Assembly: GCA_003151935.1 (NCBI GenBank)
Contig: PLYZ01000029.1
Coordinates: forward strand, 1 to 52,559
Direction: 5' to 3'
Length of the DNA: 52,559 nt
Source: Candidatus Dormiibacterota bacterium
GTDB taxonomy: Bacteria; Chloroflexota; Dormibacteria; Dormibacterales; Dormibacteraceae
In this document: positions 32,876-41,412 of the stretch, piece after piece
Position numbering within the stretch: the stretch's first letter is position 1
Layout of the letters: the number at the start of each line of letters is the position of its first letter
Notes under the pieces: model-generated
What the model was told of the DNA's origin: nothing
Database searches by the model: none
Seen by the model: the letters and a program-made list of their open reading frames with translations, nothing else
Made by a program: the position numbers and the translations under genes

Positions 32876-33130
32876 CTAAGGGACCGTCGGGCGGATGCCG
32901 GCGTTTTCCTGCGCCTCGCGGGCGGCGCTTTCGGTCGCCTCGTGGGCCGCGGTTTCGTTTGACACGAATGGCGTCGTGGCGCTCGGTGTCGTGGGGCTCG
33001 GGCTCGCCGCCGTGGTGGCCGCGGACGCGCTGATCACCGACATGCTGTAGATGGCGGCGCCGATCACGCCGCCGATCAGCATCGACCCGGCGATCGTGGC
33101 CGCGGCAACTGTCTTTCGAATGCCGTTCAT
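32876..33130 (-). CDS. Small exported or membrane-anchored Ser/Thr/Ala-rich protein
   Basis: An 84-residue protein with a strong AAGGAGG ribosome site eight bases before ATG 33130. A basic start (NGIRKT) and a hydrophobic stretch (about residues 8-30, VAAATIAGSMLIGGVIGAAI) form a signal peptide or anchor. The rest is low-complexity and polar (ATTAASPSPTTPSATTP, then HEATESAAREAQENAG). Similar proteins are annotated only as hypothetical. It diverges from the exported GH-A-like gene, so both may serve the cell surface. Confidence 0.75.
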   Translation of the reverse strand: MNGIRKTVAAATIAGSMLIGGVIGAAIYSMSVISASAATTAASPSPTTPSATTPFVSNETAAHEATESAAREAQENAGIRPTVP

Positions 33131-33269
33131 TTGGATACCTCCTTGTTCGAGTCTCCGTGGACGGGGACGTCTCGAGCGTCAGGAACCGAGACTGACGTCG
33201 CTTCCTGGGCAGGGCGTCGGAGCTTTCTGTGGGTTTGCCTAGACGGCGTTCCCAGCAAGCTCTGAGCTT

Positions 33270-34385
33270 ATGCACATAACATCGGCAGGTAGCTCTGGGA
33301 ACCTGGCCTGTGGAATTGGGGGTAGGCGTGCATTGAGAGGACTCATATGCCTTGCGGCGGCTGCTTTGCTGCTGGGCAGCGAGGCATGGCCGCCGGCGAA
33401 GCCCGCCGCGCCGCTGGTCGGCTTCAGCTACAGCCCCCTCACCTCGGAATGGGCCAATCGCGAACCTGCCCAGGACCTCGCCATCCTGCTCGCCGCCACC
33501 GAACCTGACCTCGTCCGGCTGCCGGTCTACTGGGAGTCGGTCGAGCCGACCCCCGACACTCTGGATTTCTCATCGGTCGACGAGCTGCTTGCCGTCGTCC
33601 AGGAGCACAACCAGGTCGCGGCCCGGCCGACGCGAGTCGTGCTGACCATCGGCGCGCGCAACTTCCTCTACCCGGAGCTTCACGAGCCGGCTTGGGCCGC
33701 CCCGCGCCAGCAGCCTCAGCTCAACGACCTGCAGTCGGCCGCCGCCTACCGGGCCTATTTCGAGGGCAGCCTGTTGCGCTATCGCTCCTCGCCGCTCCTG
33801 TATGCGTGGCAGGTCGAGAACGAGCCCCTCGATTATGTCGGCAACGTGTCGACGGGCGACGACGAGATCAAGGTCGCGCAGCTGTCATGGGAGATCGCCG
33901 AAGCGCACCAGCTGGACCCCGGACGCGAGGTCGTGCTGACCTCCTTCGACGGCTGGAACGTGACCGTCGACATGCTTCAGCTCTACGCAGCTCCGCTGCT
34001 GTGGGCGCTGCACGGCTACCCGAGCGGCCATCCAGGCGAGATGCTTGCGGCAGGCGATGCCCTTGGCCTCGACCTGTACGTCGACGGCCCTTCGACGCCG
34101 CTTCGCATCACCAGCCCCGACCTGCGCAGCGTGTGGAAGCAGCAGGCCCTGGATTTCTGGGCCGCGCAGGCGAAAGCACAGGGCAAGCAGCTCTGGCTGG
34201 CCGAGATGCAGGCACAGCCCTGGATGAACTCGGCAGGCTTCACGCCGGCGAACCTGGTTGCAAGTGCGGTTGACTACCGCCAGGAGCCTTTGCAGGTCGT
34301 GCTCCTGTGGGGCGTCGAAACGTGGCTCCAGGATCCGGCCTGGATGGCGGCCGCGAATCAAGCCATGGCGATCCTGCGCAGCTGA
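33270..34385 (+). CDS. Exported GH-A-like (beta/alpha)8 glycosidase-type protein
   Basis: A 371-residue protein with a basic N-terminus and hydrophobic segment (about residues 22-38, ALRGLICLAAAALLLGSEAW), an export signal or anchor. The barrel follows: DLVRLPVYWESVEPTPDTLD, VVLTIGARNF, the acid/base motif AWQVENEP (Asn-Glu as usual for clan GH-A), and the candidate nucleophile Glu in LWLAEMQAQPW. The final strand is VVLLWGVETWLQ. It is a paralogue of the cytoplasmic protein at 23251-24342. It probably acts on an envelope or external polysaccharide, but the substrate is unknown. Confidence 0.78.
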   Translation: MHITSAGSSGNLACGIGGRRALRGLICLAAAALLLGSEAWPPAKPAAPLVGFSYSPLTSEWANREPAQDLAILLAATEPDLVRLPVYWESVEPTPDTLDFSSVDELLAVVQEHNQVAARPTRVVLTIGARNFLYPELHEPAWAAPRQQPQLNDLQSAAAYRAYFEGSLLRYRSSPLLYAWQVENEPLDYVGNVSTGDDEIKVAQLSWEIAEAHQLDPGREVVLTSFDGWNVTVDMLQLYAAPLLWALHGYPSGHPGEMLAAGDALGLDLYVDGPSTPLRITSPDLRSVWKQQALDFWAAQAKAQGKQLWLAEMQAQPWMNSAGFTPANLVASAVDYRQEPLQVVLLWGVETWLQDPAWMAAANQAMAILRS

Positions 34386-34422
34386 GCGGGTCGCGGGCGC
34401 TGGTTGTGCTTCCATTTGGCGG

Positions 34423-35187
34423 ATGGCCGCGGACCTGCGCGTGGAATGGTGGTCAGACAGGGTCCTGGCCCTGACCATCGACCGGCCGCGGCGCCGGAAC
34501 CCGGTCGATGGCGAGCTCCTCTCCGCGCTGGCGGTTGAGCTCGAAACCAACGGCACGAAAGCCGGCGCGGTCGTGCTGCGCGGCGCCGGAGGGACCGCCT
34601 TCTCGGCCGGCTTCGACTTCGACCAGCTCCACGGGACCGAGGCCGACCTCGAGGCGGACCAGGCGATCGGCAAGGCTGTCGAGGCCATCCTTGCCTGTCC
34701 GGCACCCGTGATCAGCATGATCCAGGGCCACTGCCACGGTGCTGGGGTGGAGCTCGCCCTCAGCTGCGACCTCCGGCTGGCTGCGGACGACCTGCAGCTG
34801 TCGCTGCGTGCCGTCTCGCTGGGCGTCGTTTACCGCTACCAGCTGATCTCGCGCCTCGTTGAGATCGCTGGGCTTGGACGGGCGGCCGATCTTCTCCTCG
34901 CCATGCCCGTGCTCGGTGCGGCAGAGGCCGTGGCCTGGGGCCTCGTCACCGAGGTGGTCCCGGCCGCGGGCATTGAGGCAAGGACGCGCGAGCTGGCGGA
35001 GATGCTCGCCGCCGCGCCTCGAAGCGCCGTCGAGGGCACCAAGGCAAGCCTGGTGCTTGCATCGCGCCGGCCGGCAGCCAGCGACGCGCTGGAACAGTCA
35101 GGTCGGTGGCGCCGTCGTGCCGCCACCAGCCCCGAGCGGCGGGCTGCGCTCGAGGCGGCCAAGAAGCGCCTGGGCCGTTCCCTCTAA
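34423..35187 (+). CDS. Enoyl-CoA hydratase/isomerase family protein
   Basis: A 254-residue crotonase-fold protein from ATG 34423; the frame upstream lies inside the preceding gene. Features are LTIDRPRRRNPVDGELLSAL, the oxyanion-hole segment GGTAFSAGFDFDQL and the second oxyanion region GHCHGAGVELALSCDLRLA. The two acidic residues of classical hydratases are not evident (Val and Val/Tyr in the SLGVVYRYQL region), so it may be an isomerase or thioesterase-like member. It lies downstream of the glycosidase-like gene by 37 bases, probably without functional link. Confidence 0.85.
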   Translation: MAADLRVEWWSDRVLALTIDRPRRRNPVDGELLSALAVELETNGTKAGAVVLRGAGGTAFSAGFDFDQLHGTEADLEADQAIGKAVEAILACPAPVISMIQGHCHGAGVELALSCDLRLAADDLQLSLRAVSLGVVYRYQLISRLVEIAGLGRAADLLLAMPVLGAAEAVAWGLVTEVVPAAGIEARTRELAEMLAAAPRSAVEGTKASLVLASRRPAASDALEQSGRWRRRAATSPERRAALEAAKKRLGRSL

Positions 35188-35297
35188 GAGCTCCGTGACC
35201 TTGACGATGTCCTCGAATCCCGCGCCGGCTGCTCGGGAAGCCTGATTCGTTCAAGGGGGGACATGTCACCGGACTCCCTTTCGTGCGTTCGGCCAGA

Positions 35298-35326
35298 TTG
35301 ACAGGTCATCCGGGCGGCTATATAGT
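35298..35326 (+). promoter_or_regulatory. Near-consensus sigma70-type promoter
   Basis: TTGACA (35298-35303), a 17-base spacer and TATAGT (35321-35326): one mismatch to the consensus in twelve positions. Transcription would start near 35333 and read into the dehydrogenase-hydrolase-Nudix genes. It is the best promoter match in the window. Confidence 0.75.
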
Positions 35327-35340
35327 CCAGACGGTCGTAA

Positions 35341-35355
35341 TTGTCGGACAAATTA
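35341..35355. promoter_or_regulatory. Operator-like inverted repeat
   Basis: TTGTC-G-GACAA (35341-35351) is a perfect inverted repeat within GTCGGACAAATTA (35343-35355). It lies about ten bases after the predicted transcription start. It resembles GTCCGGACAATTA inside the GntR promoter at 41352-41364, differing by two single-base indels. A shared repressor, probably the GntR protein, is inferred. Confidence 0.5.
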
Positions 35356-35569
35356 CCGTTGCGGTGAGGAAGCAAAGAAACCTCGGGCATGATCTCACTC
35401 CTGGTCATCTGAAGGCCGCTTCGGCGAGCGTGGGACTGGGCGAGCCATCGTCGACCTGGCCCGCGACGTGCTCGCGCGCTTTGCGACCGTGCAACGGCTT
35501 TGATCCGAGCCCGATCCGGGCGAGGATCGTGCGGGACTCGTCAACGCAGAGTGTGGAGAGTGAGTGCTG

Positions 35570-36373
35570 ATGGATCTTGAATTGACCGGGAAAGTGGCTC
35601 TGATCACAGGCGCAAGCAAGGGCATCGGTCGAGCGGTGGCCGAGCAGCTGGCGCTGGAGGGCGCGGACGTGGTCATCACCGCGCGTACAGCCGAGCCCCT
35701 GGAGCGTGCCGCTCGCGAGATCGAGGCCAAGGCGAAAGGCAAGGGGAAGGTCGTGCCGATGACGGGCGACATGAGCAAGGCCGAGGACGTCAACCGCTGC
35801 GTCGCAGCCGCGCTGGGGCGCTTCGGCCGGATCGACATCCTCGTCACCTGCGCCGGCAGCTCCCCCGGTGGCTTGCTCGAGGAGCTCACCGAGGAGCAGT
35901 GGTACTCGAGCCTGAACTTGAAGTTCATGGGCTACGTGCGCTCGGTGCGAGCGGTCATCCCCCACATGCGTGAACGTGGGGACGGCGCCATCGTGATGGT
36001 CGTCGGCAACGACGGGCTGAAGCCAAGCTACTGGGAGATGACGGCAGGTGTCGCCAACGCGGCCGACATCAACTTCGCATCCTCGGTGGCCGAGCAGTAC
36101 GGCCGTTACGGGGTACGCATCAACACCGTGAACCCAGGGCCTGTCAACACCGACCGCTGGGACGGGCTCGAAAAGGCCCTGGCGCGTGACAAGAAGATCG
36201 ATCAGAAGCAGGCGCATGAGCTCGCGCTCTCGTCCATTCCATTCCACCGCATCTGCGAACCCGCTGAGGTCGCGTCGCTCGTCACCTTCCTGGCCTCGCC
36301 GCGCGCCGCGTTCATCAATGGGGCGCACATTCCCATCGATGGCGCTCAACGCAAAGCGCTCATGGACGTCTAG
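35570..36373 (+). CDS. Short-chain dehydrogenase/reductase family protein lacking the YxxxK motif
   Basis: A 267-residue SDR protein from ATG 35570, nine bases after GGAGAG; GTG 35564 is an alternative. The cofactor-binding part is normal: KVALITGASKGIGRAVAEQL and ILVTCAGSSPGG. The catalytic region is not: where YSASKAAL is expected the protein reads AGVANAADINFASSVAE, so Tyr and Lys become Ala and Asn, and the Ser strand reads VMVVGNDG. A nearby PSYWEMTAG offers a Tyr but not the spacing. The C-terminus (NPGPVNTDR and GAHIPIDGAQ) is canonical. It probably binds NAD(P) but may not catalyse the usual reaction. It is followed directly by an alpha/beta hydrolase gene. Confidence 0.85.
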   Translation: MDLELTGKVALITGASKGIGRAVAEQLALEGADVVITARTAEPLERAAREIEAKAKGKGKVVPMTGDMSKAEDVNRCVAAALGRFGRIDILVTCAGSSPGGLLEELTEEQWYSSLNLKFMGYVRSVRAVIPHMRERGDGAIVMVVGNDGLKPSYWEMTAGVANAADINFASSVAEQYGRYGVRINTVNPGPVNTDRWDGLEKALARDKKIDQKQAHELALSSIPFHRICEPAEVASLVTFLASPRAAFINGAHIPIDGAQRKALMDV

Positions 36374-37261
36374 ATGCCAAAGGCTCGAAGCTCAGACGGC
36401 GCCGAGCTTTATTACGAGGAGATCGGTCGCGGATTCCCGCTGCTGTTCGTCCACGAGTTCGCCGGCGACCATCGGAGCTGGGCCCCCCAGGTGCGACATT
36501 TCTCCAAGACCTATCGATGCGTCACATACTCGGCTCGCGGCTACCCGCCGTCAGACGTCCCCGCCAGCCTTTCCGCCTACTCCCAGGAGCAAGCCGTCCG
36601 CGACTCGCTCGCGGTGCTGGACGCGGCGGGCGCCAGGACGGCCAACGTCGTGGGCCTTTCGATGGGCGGGTTCACAACGCTCCACCTCGCTGTCCGCCAC
36701 CCGGATCGCATTCGCGCCGCGGTGGTCGCAGGCGTCGGGTACGGGTCGCAGCCGGAGAAGCGTGAGCAGTTCCGCAAGGAGAGCCACGCGATCGCCGATG
36801 CTTTCGAGTCGCAGGGATCGGCCAGGGTGGCCGAGAGCTACGCCGTCGGGCCGGCGCGTGTGCAGCTGCAGGTGAAGAACCCGAGGGCCTGGCACGAGTT
36901 TGCCGCCGCGCTTGCGCAGCACGATCCGATCGGCGCCGCTCTGACGATGCGTGGCGTACAGGCGGCGCGCCCCGCGCTGTACGACCTGAAGCGCGAGTTG
37001 GGCGCAGTGCTCACTCCGGTCCTGATCGTCGCCGGCGACGAGGACGAGGGCAGCCTCGAGCCTTCCCTCATGCTGAAGCGGACGATGCCCAGCTCAGGAC
37101 TTGTGATCCTGCCTCGCACCGGCCACACGGCCAACCTCGAGGATCCGGAAGCTTTCAACCGCGCCGTAGGTGCATTCCTCGCGGCGGTCGAGAAGGGCGA
37201 GTGGCGCAAGCGCGATCCGCGCGCGATTTCCACCTCGATCACCGGGGTCCAGGCGCCGTAG
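36374..37261 (+). CDS. Alpha/beta hydrolase
   Basis: A 295-residue alpha/beta hydrolase with all triad regions: GLSMGG (nucleophile Ser, about residue 97), AGDEDEG (Asp, about 223) and TGHTANLEDP (His, about 253). The oxyanion motif FVHEFAGDH is at about 30. This group includes enol-lactonases and ring-fission product hydrolases (PcaD/MhpC-like). Its ATG follows the dehydrogenase stop immediately. With the dehydrogenase and hydroxylase genes nearby, a role in breakdown of a cyclic compound is a reasonable inference. Confidence 0.9.
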   Translation: MPKARSSDGAELYYEEIGRGFPLLFVHEFAGDHRSWAPQVRHFSKTYRCVTYSARGYPPSDVPASLSAYSQEQAVRDSLAVLDAAGARTANVVGLSMGGFTTLHLAVRHPDRIRAAVVAGVGYGSQPEKREQFRKESHAIADAFESQGSARVAESYAVGPARVQLQVKNPRAWHEFAAALAQHDPIGAALTMRGVQAARPALYDLKRELGAVLTPVLIVAGDEDEGSLEPSLMLKRTMPSSGLVILPRTGHTANLEDPEAFNRAVGAFLAAVEKGEWRKRDPRAISTSITGVQAP

Positions 37262-37869
37262 CCCTGCGCAGCGCTCTCGAGAAGAACCTGCGAGCTTTCG
37301 AGCGGGTGAGCTCCGTCCAATCGCTGAAGGCCGCCGCCGTGGCCATCGTCGTGCTCGACAACCACGGGCAGCCGTGCGTCCCCATCTTTCAGAGAACCTC
37401 TGACATGAGCAGGCACGCGGGCCAGATGGCCTTGCCTGGCGGCAGGCTTCACGAGGGCGAGCCGGGCGCGGGCAAGGCGCACCCAGAGAGTGTCGAGGCC
37501 TGCGCCATGCGCGAGCTTGAGGAGGAGCTGGGGCTCACCGTCAGCCCGGACGACGTGTTGGGGTTGCTCGACGACTTCGACACCCGCTCCGGGTTCACGA
37601 TCACGCCCGTGGTGATGTGGTCCGAGGCCGAGGTCACGGCCCTGCAGCCCTCGCAGTTCGAGGTGGCGCTGCTCTTCGTCATCCCGATACCCGAGCTTCG
37701 AGCAGCGACCTCACGCGCCCGGCCCGGCCGGTCGTTTTCCTTGAAGCTCGAGCAAGTCGAGGTTTTCGCCCCGACCGCGGCGATCCTCTACCAGTTCAGC
37801 GAGGTCGCTCTCGACGGCCGCCCGGCGCGCGTGCGCGACTTCTACCAGCCACCCTTCACGCACCGCTAA
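37201..37869 (+). CDS. Nudix hydrolase, CoA pyrophosphatase-like
   Basis: A 222-residue Nudix protein. The N-terminal LRSALEKNLRAFERV and the box GGRLHEGE....ACAMRELEEELGL match CoA/acyl-CoA pyrophosphatases (NudL-like), which release 4'-phosphopantetheine. An insertion of about eight residues (PGAGKAHPES) sits between the two halves of the box, as in that subgroup. GTG 37201 is chosen; it overlaps the hydrolase gene by 61 bases, and GTG 37306 is possible but would lose conserved residues. It converges on the MFS gene with a four-base overlap of stops. Confidence 0.85.
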   Translation: MAQARSARDFHLDHRGPGAVALRSALEKNLRAFERVSSVQSLKAAAVAIVVLDNHGQPCVPIFQRTSDMSRHAGQMALPGGRLHEGEPGAGKAHPESVEACAMRELEEELGLTVSPDDVLGLLDDFDTRSGFTITPVVMWSEAEVTALQPSQFEVALLFVIPIPELRAATSRARPGRSFSLKLEQVEVFAPTAAILYQFSEVALDGRPARVRDFYQPPFTHR

Positions 37870-38978
37870 CGCGCGATCACGCCCTGGCGTGCGGCGCCGA
37901 GGCCCGTCGCGAGCATGACACCGCAGATCCCGATCGTCACGACGAGCGGTAGATGCCAGCCGCCGCTCATCGAATGCAGCAGCCCGGCGACCAGTGGTCC
38001 CAGCGCCGAGATCATGTAGCCGATCCCCTGCGCCATGCCCGACAGGCGTGCGGCGATCACCGCGTCGCGGGCGCGCGAGGCCATCAGGAGCAGGGTCACG
38101 CTGAACGTTCCGCCGGTTCCGATCCCGAGCAGAGTCGCCCACAGCAGCGCAAGCCGCGAAGGGGCGACCAGTACCCCGATCAGGCCGAGCATCGTCAATC
38201 CGCCCGTGCACATCACAGCCAGTCGCGGGCGCCCGAAGCGATTGGCCAGCAGCGGAGCCGCGAAGTTGCCGGCGATGCCGACGGTGGACATTACAGCCAG
38301 CACCGCGCCCGCGGCGGCGGGGGTCGTGCCCAGGTCGCGGTAGATCGTGGGCAGCCAGGACAGCAGCGTGTAGAACAGCGCCGACTGCAGGCCGAAGAAG
38401 ATCGTGATCTGCCAGGCGTGCCGATCCTTGAGCAGGCTGATGTCGGAACCCTTCGCCCGGGCGCCCGGTCGTGGCTGGCCAAGCTGCGGCAGCCACACGG
38501 CGAACGCAATCGCAGCCGGCACAGCCCAGATCGCCAGCGCCAGCGCGACCGATCCGCCAAAGACGTGAACCAGCGGCACCGTGAAGCCGGCGGCCAGGCC
38601 CGCACCGATCGAGAGCGACATCGTGTAGGCGGCGGTCATCTCGCCGACGTGGTGGGGGAAGCGCCGGCGCAGGACACTCGGCATCATGACGTTCATCACG
38701 GCGACCGCAACGCCGCAGAGGATGGTGCCGGCGAACAGCGAAAAGCTCGGCCACCAGGGCCGTAGCGCAAGGCCTGCACAGAGAGCGGCGCACATGACAA
38801 GCAGCCCGCGCTCCTCGCCGAGCCTTCCCGAGAGCGGCGGTCCGGCGAAGGCGGCCAGGCTGAAGCAGATCACCGGGATCGTCACCAGGAGCGAGCGCCC
38901 GATGTCGTTCAGTTGCAGGTCGCGCAGCACGGGCGGAATCTCGCCCACCGCGATGCGCAGGTTCAGAGCGAGCAGCAC
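37866..38978 (-). CDS. MFS transporter, CynX/NimT (cyanate permease-like) family
   Basis: A 370-residue, 11-12 span carrier. The start LLALNLRIAVGEIPPVLRDL matches the ALNLRxAxxxxxPxL signature of the CynX/NimT group, which moves small anions such as cyanate or nitroimidazole-type compounds. A motif-A-like GRLGEERG and a second-half LANRFGRPRLAV are present. The open frame extends some ten codons upstream of GTG 38978 (KRLTAAGI, as usual in the family). A CTG overlapping the upstream stop at 39002-39004 could be the true start. It follows the molybdenum hydroxylase gene and may import its substrate. Confidence 0.85.
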   Translation of the reverse strand: MLLALNLRIAVGEIPPVLRDLQLNDIGRSLLVTIPVICFSLAAFAGPPLSGRLGEERGLLVMCAALCAGLALRPWWPSFSLFAGTILCGVAVAVMNVMMPSVLRRRFPHHVGEMTAAYTMSLSIGAGLAAGFTVPLVHVFGGSVALALAIWAVPAAIAFAVWLPQLGQPRPGARAKGSDISLLKDRHAWQITIFFGLQSALFYTLLSWLPTIYRDLGTTPAAAGAVLAVMSTVGIAGNFAAPLLANRFGRPRLAVMCTGGLTMLGLIGVLVAPSRLALLWATLLGIGTGGTFSVTLLLMASRARDAVIAARLSGMAQGIGYMISALGPLVAGLLHSMSGGWHLPLVVTIGICGVMLATGLGAARQGVIAR

Positions 38979-39001
38979 GATGCCCGCGGCGGTCAGCCGC
39001 T

Positions 39002-41323
39002 TCAGCGCGATCTGGCTCGAATCAGCGAACGTACGCGCTCGGGTGTGAATGGAAGCGTTCCGTCGGGTACCGAGAGCGCGTCGGCGATTGCATTCGCGAT
39101 CGCGGCCGTCGAGCCAATCGTGCCACCCTCACCGATTCCTTTCGTCCCAAGCTCGTGCACCGTGGAAGGCGTGAACAGGTGCTCGATCTCGATCACCGGC
39201 ACCTCGCCCGCGGTCGGGATCAGGTAATCCATGAAGCTGCCGCTCAGCAGCTGGCCGTCGGCTCCGTAGGTGATCTCTTCCATCAACGCGGCGCCGATCC
39301 CTTGCGCAACGCCCCCCATGACCTGGCCGTCCACGATCATCGGGTTGATCACCGTCCCGCAGTCCTCGGCGATGACATAACGGCCGACCTCCACGGCGCC
39401 GCTCCCCGGATCGACCTCGACGAAACAGACGTGCGTGGCGTAAGGGTGGGAGGCCTGGACCGGGTCGTAGGTCACTGACACGTCCAGGTGATGGCCGCCG
39501 TTGGCCGAGGCATCCGCGGCCACGAGTTGGGCCAGCGTCATCCGGGCGCTCTCTCCGTCGACGACGATGTCCGAGCCCTCGATCGCCAGCCGCTCGACCG
39601 GTTGGTCGAGGCGGTACGAGGCCGCGTTGAGGATCTCCTCGCGAAGCTGCTTGGCGGCGCGAGAGGTGGATGTCGCCGCCGTGACCGAGCTGCGGCTCAT
39701 GAACGAACCCGTGCCGCGGCCGACCCTTGAGGTGTCGGTTTGCTCGACGATCACCGTCTCTGGGTCGATGCCCATCGCTGCCGCCGCCACCTGCGCGAAG
39801 GTGGTTTGAACGCCCTGCCCGATCGCCGGGCAGCTCGTCTGCACGCGGACGCGGCCCGCCTCATCGACCCATACCCGCGCGGTATCGGTGCCTGGAATCC
39901 CGACCATGCCGCGGCCCTTGAAGGTCGACGATCCGGCGCCAGTGAACTCGACGTATGAGCCGAGTCCGATGCCGACCAGCCGCCCGGACGCCCTGGCCCT
40001 GGCCTGCTCGGCGCGGGCGCGCTTGTAGTCGAAGGTGGAGAGGGCCGCCTCCAGGGTGGCGAGATAGTCGCCCGACTCGTATGGATGGCCTGTCACGGCG
40101 GTGTACGGCATCTGCTCCGCGGTCACGAAGTTGCGGCGTCGCACCTCGGCGGGGTCGATACCGAGCCGGGTCGCGATGAGATCCATCAGCCGCTCGTGCG
40201 TGAGCACGGCGGTGACCATCCCGACGCCGCGATAAGGTCCTTCCGGGCACTTGTTGGTGGCGAGGGCGTAGGAGTCGTACTCGTAGTCGCGAATGTCATA
40301 CGGGCCGGGGATGAGGCCCGCGCATGTCATCGGGTCGAGCAGCGGCCCATGCGGCCTGATGCCGTAGGCGCCGATGCTGGACAGCACCGTCGCGCGAAGT
40401 CCCAGCACCCGGCCGTCGTTCCGGACGGCGGCGCTGAAGCGGATCCTCTGGTCGCGCGCATGGTTTGCCGCCTGGAGGTGCTCGGAGCGGTCTTCGATCC
40501 ATTTGACGGCGGCGTGCACCTGCAGCGCGATCCATGGCAGCAGGATCTCTTCGGTGTAAACGTGCGCCTTCAGGCCGAACCCGCCGCCAACATCGGTGGC
40601 GACCACCCGAACTCTCGCCTCGGGCAAATCCAGGCTCTCGACAATCGCCTCCGCCACGAGATGCGGGACCTGTGTCGAGCTCCACGTGACCACGCCGCCC
40701 GAACCATCGGCCGTCGCGATCACGCCCCGGCCCTCGATCGGTGCGGCGGACACGCGCGGGTGGCTGACCTCGCCCTCCACCACGACATCTGCGGCAGCGA
40801 ACGCCTTCTCGACATCGCCCATCGTGCGATGGCCGAGGAAGTACTGGTTCTTCGGCACCGACTCGTGAACCAGCGGCGCGCCGGCGGCCATCGCCTCCTC
40901 GAAGGTGGTCACCGCCTGCAGGGGTTCGAAGTCTGTGCGGATCAGCTCCAGCGCATCTTCCGCCTGGTAGCGCGTGCCGGCCACCACCGCGGCCACGATC
41001 TCACCGACGAAACGGACGCGATCGACCGCGATGATGGGCCGGTCAGGCGCAATGGCGCCGGGTGTGGTCAGGTGTACTCGCATGGGAGCGCACGTGCCAG
41101 CCAGGTCGGCGCCGGTGAACACCGCGACCACGCCGGGCGCACGGCGCGCGGCCTCAGCGTCGACGGTGTTGATGCGTGCGCTCGCGGACGGGCTGCGCAG
41201 CAGCGCCACGTGAAGCAGGCCTTCGGGCTTGAGGTCGTCGATGAAGCGGGCGAGGCCTCGCAGAAGGGGATCGTCCTCGAGACGGAGCAGGTTCCTCCCG
41301 ATCGGTCCAGCCTGCACGTTCAC
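39002..41323 (-). CDS. Molybdenum hydroxylase large subunit (xanthine dehydrogenase/CoxL family), first copy
   Basis: A 773-residue molybdopterin-binding subunit of the aerobic CO dehydrogenase/xanthine dehydrogenase family. Recognisable parts are RLEDDPLLRGLARF at the start, VGGGFGLKAHVYTEEI, and the active-site loop NKCPEGPYRGVGM. The last resembles the form II AYRGAGR rather than the AYxCSFR of true form I CO dehydrogenase. Others are the cofactor-binding PAIGQGVQT and the catalytic Glu in GTKGIGEGG. Such enzymes hydroxylate N-heterocycles or aldehydes. No medium or small subunit is encoded beside it, so it probably shares those of the opposite operon. It diverges from the GntR gene. Confidence 0.9.
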   Translation of the reverse strand: MNVQAGPIGRNLLRLEDDPLLRGLARFIDDLKPEGLLHVALLRSPSASARINTVDAEAARRAPGVVAVFTGADLAGTCAPMRVHLTTPGAIAPDRPIIAVDRVRFVGEIVAAVVAGTRYQAEDALELIRTDFEPLQAVTTFEEAMAAGAPLVHESVPKNQYFLGHRTMGDVEKAFAAADVVVEGEVSHPRVSAAPIEGRGVIATADGSGGVVTWSSTQVPHLVAEAIVESLDLPEARVRVVATDVGGGFGLKAHVYTEEILLPWIALQVHAAVKWIEDRSEHLQAANHARDQRIRFSAAVRNDGRVLGLRATVLSSIGAYGIRPHGPLLDPMTCAGLIPGPYDIRDYEYDSYALATNKCPEGPYRGVGMVTAVLTHERLMDLIATRLGIDPAEVRRRNFVTAEQMPYTAVTGHPYESGDYLATLEAALSTFDYKRARAEQARARASGRLVGIGLGSYVEFTGAGSSTFKGRGMVGIPGTDTARVWVDEAGRVRVQTSCPAIGQGVQTTFAQVAAAAMGIDPETVIVEQTDTSRVGRGTGSFMSRSSVTAATSTSRAAKQLREEILNAASYRLDQPVERLAIEGSDIVVDGESARMTLAQLVAADASANGGHHLDVSVTYDPVQASHPYATHVCFVEVDPGSGAVEVGRYVIAEDCGTVINPMIVDGQVMGGVAQGIGAALMEEITYGADGQLLSGSFMDYLIPTAGEVPVIEIEHLFTPSTVHELGTKGIGEGGTIGSTAAIANAIADALSVPDGTLPFTPERVRSLIRARSR

Positions 41324-41345
41324 CCCCTCATCATGTTCTCAAGCC

Positions 41346-41374
41346 TTGACAGTCCGGACAATTAGTAATACAAA
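41346..41374 (+). promoter_or_regulatory. GntR operon promoter with operator in the spacer
   Basis: TTGACA (41346-41351), a 17-base spacer and TACAAA (41369-41374). The spacer holds the perfect palindrome GTCCGGAC (41352-41359) and is followed by ATTAGTAAT (41361-41369, also palindromic). The sequence GTCCGGACAATTA (41352-41364) is similar to the site at 35343-35355. A repressor bound here would block RNA polymerase and could also affect the divergent large-subunit gene. Confidence 0.65.
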
Positions 41375-41412
41375 TCACCGACATCGGCAAGCGGGTACTT
41401 CGGCGCGACAGG

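Larger units (their letters stand above)
35188..35569. other. Long intergenic region and 5' leader
   Basis: The region holds a near-consensus promoter (35298-35326), an operator-like inverted repeat just after it, and about 230 bases of transcribed leader before the dehydrogenase gene. Short frames in the leader (for instance one ending VDLARDVLARFATVQRL near 35490) have no start codon or family and may be a remnant. Confidence 0.45.

Noticed and set aside
35362-35570. Small plus-strand frame in the leader of the dehydrogenase gene
   Set aside because: It starts at a GTG without ribosome site, its product has no pattern, and it lies wholly in the probable 5' leader.
40085-41365. Plus-strand open frame opposite the first hydroxylase large subunit
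   Set aside because: It is a shadow in a high-GC gene; the protein is His- and Arg-rich without motifs.
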